From positions 1 to 34,809 of the IMG/VR virus record IMGVR_UViG_3300037487_000470: a DNA stretch of 34,809 nt. One strand, written 5' to 3'. Below are positions 31,302-34,809 of this stretch, piece after piece; the first letter of the stretch is position 1; every line of letters begins with the position of its first letter. The position numbers and the translations under genes were made by a program. Below the pieces are notes generated by a model. The model worked only from the letters and a program-made list of their open reading frames with translations, did not search any database and was not told the origin of the DNA. Origin of the DNA: a virus.

Positions 31302-32328
31302 TCTTTTTCTTTTTATTTGCTGCCGACTCACCAGGATATGTAGATGTAATTGAAGGTGACACTTCTGCTTCTATCAATCCTAATTTCTTTAATTTATTTC
31401 TACTCCAACTTAATGCACTCTTACCACCCCACGCATCATACATTAACTTTCCACATCCATCTCCGTATGCAGTTGATGATATTAAATCACCTTCATGTCT
31501 ACTTAGAAATGAATACATTCTTTTTATAGTATCTATTGAGATTGGTTCTCCTTTTGCTAATTGATTTGCTCTTTGTTTTCCAACAGGAGTTCCACAACTA
31601 CCCCAACCATTTTCCTCTGCCCACTCTAATGCTCTTTTTGCATTTCCTTTAACTCCATCCGGATAATCTGAATGAGACTCTTCTACTAACTTTTGTCCCC
31701 TACCATATCTCTTATCTTTCTTAATAAGATTTTTGATATATCCTAAAAGAACTTCTGCTTCTTCGTTAGTTAAATCTTCAATATTTTTATCTTCAATTGC
31801 TGATAATTTCAAATCACTTTTCTTATGCTCAAATAGGCCTTCAATAGAAAATCCTCTAAACTCACCCTTCTTTACTTTATCCCACACATCATCATTCTCT
31901 ACTTTATATACACCGAACCAAGTTCCAATAGGTAATGTAAATCCATATATATTACTCTTATCTTTTCCACTTTGTCCAACTAACCAACTTTCAGTTAAGT
32001 AAACACCTTTTACACTTTTTTCATGCTCAGTAGTTACATTATCATTAAACTTCTTAGTCATAAACTTTCTTGCAATTGCTTCAATAGTATCAGGCTTAAA
32101 GAATACATAGTAAGGTTTACTTTCACCATCTAATCTTAATATCTTTTTATTCGGTATTAAAAGTGGACCGGCTACTAATCTCTTTTCTTCATCAATCGCT
32201 TGGAATTGTATTTCCTTACCAAAGAATACGAAATCTCTTTCTATCGCTGGTTTATCTACAAACGAAACTGCAAACACCTCATCTTCTGGATCTTGTAATA
32301 TTAGTTCGTATAATAATTCTTCATTCAT
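31291..32328 (-). CDS. Prohead protease (XkdF-like) with C-terminal extra domain (345 aa)
   Basis: The N-terminal part has EVFAVSFVDKPAIERDFVFF (17-36), the XkdF-like start. The catalytic His is likely H102 in VTTEHEKSVKGVYLTESWLV and the Ser S161 in GEFRGFSIEGLF, the order and spacing of U35/XkdF-type proteases. It would cut scaffold and capsid during head maturation. Residues about 207-315 form an extra domain (RALEWAEENGWGSCGTPVGK, MYSFLSRHEGDL, YGDGCGKLMYDAWGGKSALS) seen as an add-on in other phage head proteins. The C-terminus is Lys-rich. It lies after the tape measure, about 17 kb downstream of the scaffold and capsid genes. Confidence 0.8.
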   Translation of the reverse strand: MNEELLYELILQDPEDEVFAVSFVDKPAIERDFVFFGKEIQFQAIDEEKRLVAGPLLIPNKKILRLDGESKPYYVFFKPDTIEAIARKFMTKKFNDNVTTEHEKSVKGVYLTESWLVGQSGKDKSNIYGFTLPIGTWFGVYKVENDDVWDKVKKGEFRGFSIEGLFEHKKSDLKLSAIEDKNIEDLTNEEAEVLLGYIKNLIKKDKRYGRGQKLVEESHSDYPDGVKGNAKRALEWAEENGWGSCGTPVGKQRANQLAKGEPISIDTIKRMYSFLSRHEGDLISSTAYGDGCGKLMYDAWGGKSALSWSRNKLKKLGLIEAEVSPSITSTYPGESAANKKKKNDE

Positions 32329-32353
32329 ACCTATTTAACAATTTAGTTTTTAT

Positions 32354-34243
32354 TTATCCACCACTCAGAGTTGCTGCTCTATTGGTTCTTCTATCTAATG
32401 CTTGCATTGATGAAACTTGTTGCGAGATTACATATGCCTGAATTGGTTTTTGTACTCCACCTATTGTTTCCCCTATTTTACTTGTCGGGTCTTGTCCACC
32501 ACTTGTATTAATTTGTGGTGCTGATGCCGCTGCGATAGTTGGTAATGCAGGTGCTGCCATTCCTCCACTTCCTCCACTACTTCCACCACCACCCGGAACT
32601 TGTACTGCATTAATTTCATTGATTGCTTGCACACCAGTCGCGATTGCAGCCGCTGTTCCTAATACTGCTGATATAGTATTGATAGTAACCCAAGGTTGTC
32701 CAAAGGTTAATGGAGATGCTGCAATTGCTTTTGCATTTGCTATTGAGTTATTAACCCATATCTCACCTATCGCCGCTGCTTTACCGATTACTAAACCTGC
32801 AATTGCTAATGCTTTATTCTTTCCCGCTAATTGACCTAATGAATTACCTATTTGAGTTGCTACTTGTAATCTTCCTAATTGAATTTCTTTTTCAGCAATA
32901 AATGCTTTTAACTGAATATCTTTTAGATTTTTAGCATGCTCTATGTTTATTGCTGCAATCTTAGTTGCATTATTTTTAGCATTAGCTAATTTAATTTGAT
33001 ATGCTTCATTTTCAATTGCAATAGAATTATCTAAGTATGCCTGTGAACCTTCTGTTAGAACTTTTTGTTGAGCTTCTAATAAAAGTAATTCATCACTCAT
33101 TGCCTGAATGCGTTTATTTTCCGTTTCTTCATCTAACTCTTTTAGTCTCTTTGCTAATTGAACTTCAAAATCAATAATTGCTTTAGCATTATCATCGTGA
33201 ATTTTTTGCTCCTGTTCACTAAATGATTTTAACTGATTTAATCTATCTGCATCTAATTGTATTTTTTCTGCTTCTACTGCTTTATATTCAACACTATCTT
33301 TCTTATATAATACCTGCTTATCTTCTAAATCTTTCTTTTTAAGGTCATATGATTTCTTTGCAAATTCTTGTTCTACTGCTAATTTTTGTTCTTCACTAAA
33401 TGCAGTTTCCATTGCTTCGGCTTTCAATTTAGCTAAACGAGCATCATCTAACTTATCTTCCACCTCCATTCTTTTTAACTTTTCTGCTAATGCTTTATCT
33501 GCATCATCCTTCTGAGTTTTAAGATTTTCTCTTTGAGTTTTAGTTATCTTTTTAGTACCTTCTTCAAATCTTTGTACCCCAGCATCATATGCTTCAACTG
33601 TTTTACTCCAACTACCTTTAAGTTGCTCATATCCCGCAGTAATACTATCAGTATCTAATGTGAATATACCTTTAAGGATTTTACCAACACCTTGTCCTGC
33701 TTGCGAAATTAATGTAAAAAATGCAACAAACGCTGAATATAATTTACCAATACCTGAGGTTACATATGGTAATGCCTTTAATGCTAACTCTAAAAATATA
33801 TCTAAAATAGGTTGCATTACTTCTATAATACCACCAAATATTTTTTCTAATCCAATTAGCAATGGTTCTAATTTTTTCATAGAACCTTCAGTTTGGCTAA
33901 ATGCCGCAACTAATCCAGCTATAAGTGAAACTACTAAACCAATACCTGTCGCTTTTAATGCTGCACCAAATGATTGTGTAGATAATTTTAATTTATTTAA
34001 TGCTCCACCTAATGCACCTAAAGGTCCACCTGCAGACTCTAATGTATCTATCCAATCGGATGAAGTATTCTTAGCTGATTTAATTTTATCTTCTAAATCA
34101 TCAATTTCATTGTATATCCTTTTGAATTCTTCAGAACCAGCCGCAACATTCTTTAACTCTTTCTTAAGAGCTTTAAGCTGAGCAATTGATGGTTCTGCAT
34201 CTACATCAATTTCAATACCTACTTTAATTTTCTTATCAGCCAT
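32354..34243 (-). CDS. Tape measure protein (629 aa)
   Basis: The N-terminus is coiled (SIAQLKALKKELKNVAAGSE). Two hydrophobic stretches lie at about 96-116 (ALKATGIGLVVSLIAGLVAAF) and about 156-195. Then comes a long charged coiled coil (about 225-450), a second hydrophobic part (IAGLVIGKAAAIGEIWVNNS) and a Gly-rich hinge (GGGGSSGGSGG). The C-terminus PIQAYVISQQVSSMQALDRR matches the end of tape measure proteins in Bacteroidota phages. At about 0.15 nm per residue a tail of roughly 90-95 nm is expected. The chaperone that normally precedes it is about 15 kb away. Confidence 0.85.
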   Translation of the reverse strand: MADKKIKVGIEIDVDAEPSIAQLKALKKELKNVAAGSEEFKRIYNEIDDLEDKIKSAKNTSSDWIDTLESAGGPLGALGGALNKLKLSTQSFGAALKATGIGLVVSLIAGLVAAFSQTEGSMKKLEPLLIGLEKIFGGIIEVMQPILDIFLELALKALPYVTSGIGKLYSAFVAFFTLISQAGQGVGKILKGIFTLDTDSITAGYEQLKGSWSKTVEAYDAGVQRFEEGTKKITKTQRENLKTQKDDADKALAEKLKRMEVEDKLDDARLAKLKAEAMETAFSEEQKLAVEQEFAKKSYDLKKKDLEDKQVLYKKDSVEYKAVEAEKIQLDADRLNQLKSFSEQEQKIHDDNAKAIIDFEVQLAKRLKELDEETENKRIQAMSDELLLLEAQQKVLTEGSQAYLDNSIAIENEAYQIKLANAKNNATKIAAINIEHAKNLKDIQLKAFIAEKEIQLGRLQVATQIGNSLGQLAGKNKALAIAGLVIGKAAAIGEIWVNNSIANAKAIAASPLTFGQPWVTINTISAVLGTAAAIATGVQAINEINAVQVPGGGGSSGGSGGMAAPALPTIAAASAPQINTSGGQDPTSKIGETIGGVQKPIQAYVISQQVSSMQALDRRTNRAATLSGG

Positions 34244-34374
34244 AATCGTTTAATTTTCTTTAATCCATCTCTTAATGTATATGCGATAGAATGTTTACCC
34301 TTTGCTATTTCAACTCTTTGTGAAACATTATAGTGTTCTGATGTTCCTAATAAATCAATTATATCTTTTATCAT
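34219..34374 (-). CDS. Small basic protein before the tape measure (51 aa)
   Basis: I read this by hand from ATG 34374 to the TAG at 34219. The product starts MIKDIIDLLGTSEHYNVSQR and ends basic (LRDGLKKIKRLWLIRKLK). It starts 17 bases after the glycosyltransferase stop and overlaps the tape measure start by 25 bases. It fills the only gap here; the leader has ATTGTTAAAA. Function unknown. Confidence 0.45.
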   Translation of the reverse strand: MIKDIIDLLGTSEHYNVSQRVEIAKGKHSIAYTLRDGLKKIKRLWLIRKLK

Positions 34375-34391
34375 ACTTTTTAACAATTCTG

Positions 34392-34809
34392 TTAAACTAA
34401 ATTAGTGAGGGGAGAGATTTTTTCTACCTTTTGAATTGCTTCATAATATAAATTAGATGCAAATTCTTTATTAAATTTCAAATCTAAATTATATGGTAAT
34501 TTATTTGTATATTCTCCTTTGTAAAATAAATCACTTCTATCTGATGTAACCCCTGCATTATGTAAGAATTGTCTATTGTGTAATATATGAACCGAGTCTG
34601 TACTCCAACCAAATGCTAAATCATTACTTACTTTAACTTCTTTTTCAAAATACCATGCGTTCCATAATAAACTCCACATACCTGCTGTCCATTTTTGTAT
34701 TGGATAATCGTTTGGATGTTTATTAACATATAAATGTTCGGTTTCACAAAACATTCTATATAATGCTATACTATCTTTTTCTACTTTATTCCAAAATGCA
34801 AATGTAGAA
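34392..34809 (-). CDS. Putative glycosyltransferase, C-terminal part (continues from 689-1)
   Basis: This is the rest of the gene that starts at 689. The unique part is 34392-34638; 34639-34809 repeats bases 1-171. The part includes YPIQKWTAGMWSLLWNAWYF (residues about 207-226), FGWSTDSVHILHNRQFLHNA and NLYYEAIQKVEKISPLTNLV at the end. HNAGV may hold the metal-binding His of the GT-A fold. Read across the junction, the whole protein is about 311 residues. Confidence 0.65.
   Translation of the reverse strand, partial: STFAFWNKVEKDSIALYRMFCETEHLYVNKHPNDYPIQKWTAGMWSLLWNAWYFEKEVKVSNDLAFGWSTDSVHILHNRQFLHNAGVTSDRSDLFYKGEYTNKLPYNLDLKFNKEFASNLYYEAIQKVEKISPLTNLV

Noticed and set aside
33660-34181. 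Plus-strand frame of 173 codons opposite the tape measure
   Set aside because: It mirrors the helical tape measure sequence, has a Pro/Asn-rich product with no domain, and no start signal.
1-34809. Prophage with attachment sites
   Set aside because: No integrase, excisionase, repressor or flanking host DNA; the ends overlap as in a circular assembly.

Overview
The window is a complete or near-complete tailed-phage genome, assembled as a circle and cut inside a gene. Bases 1-171 repeat at 34639-34809 with one mismatch (45 G versus 34683 T), so the unique length is about 34,638 bp. Every gene I can support is on the minus strand. The DNA is AT-rich and start codons follow A-rich leaders rather than strong Shine-Dalgarno sequences. 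Two intergenic promoters match the Bacteroidota form TTTG - 20 nt - TATCTTTR (TAnnTTTG type). The Ser/Thr/Gly-rich fibres also look like those of phages of Bacteroidota. I infer a siphovirus-like phage of a Bacteroidota host. No integrase, repressor, RNA polymerase, DNA polymerase, primase or recognisable endolysin is visible.

Reading in the direction of transcription (high to low coordinates): a non-coding block at 28975-29435 carries three 20-bp iteron-like repeats, two copies of a palindrome-containing unit, a DnaA-box-like 9-mer and an AT-rich tract, and looks like a replication origin. It is followed by an early module (28974 down to 24438) of four unknown proteins, an SF2 helicase with C-terminal repeats and two small proteins. 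Most early spacers carry stable hairpins, and two of these lie in identical 28-bp blocks. The module ends at a strong terminator (24368-24401). Next comes a possible stand-alone small RNA of about 100 nt with its own promoter and terminator (24052-24196).

A second promoter precedes a dense operon (23973 to about 19241): a zinc-finger GIY-YIG endonuclease, several small proteins, a sigma-like factor, terminase small and large subunits, a coiled-coil protein and a tail assembly chaperone whose second part is reached only by a -1 frameshift at a T9 run. Then follow a Cys-rich protein, a fibre, a two-domain LamG protein, scaffold, major capsid protein and a tail-tube-like protein. After a 336-bp regulatory gap come a small protein, portal, adaptor, two paralogous connector-like proteins, a 1442-residue fibre, an HK97-gp10-like protein, three tail-tip or baseplate candidates, a glycosyltransferase (split by the contig ends), a 51-residue protein, the tape measure, the prohead protease, small virion proteins, a second LamG protein, a membrane/coiled-coil protein and a 39-residue Lys-rich protein, ending at a terminator next to the putative origin.

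The gene order is unusual: portal, protease and tape measure are far from their usual neighbours. Three virion proteins have long poly-Thr linkers, one of them directly upstream of the glycosyltransferase.
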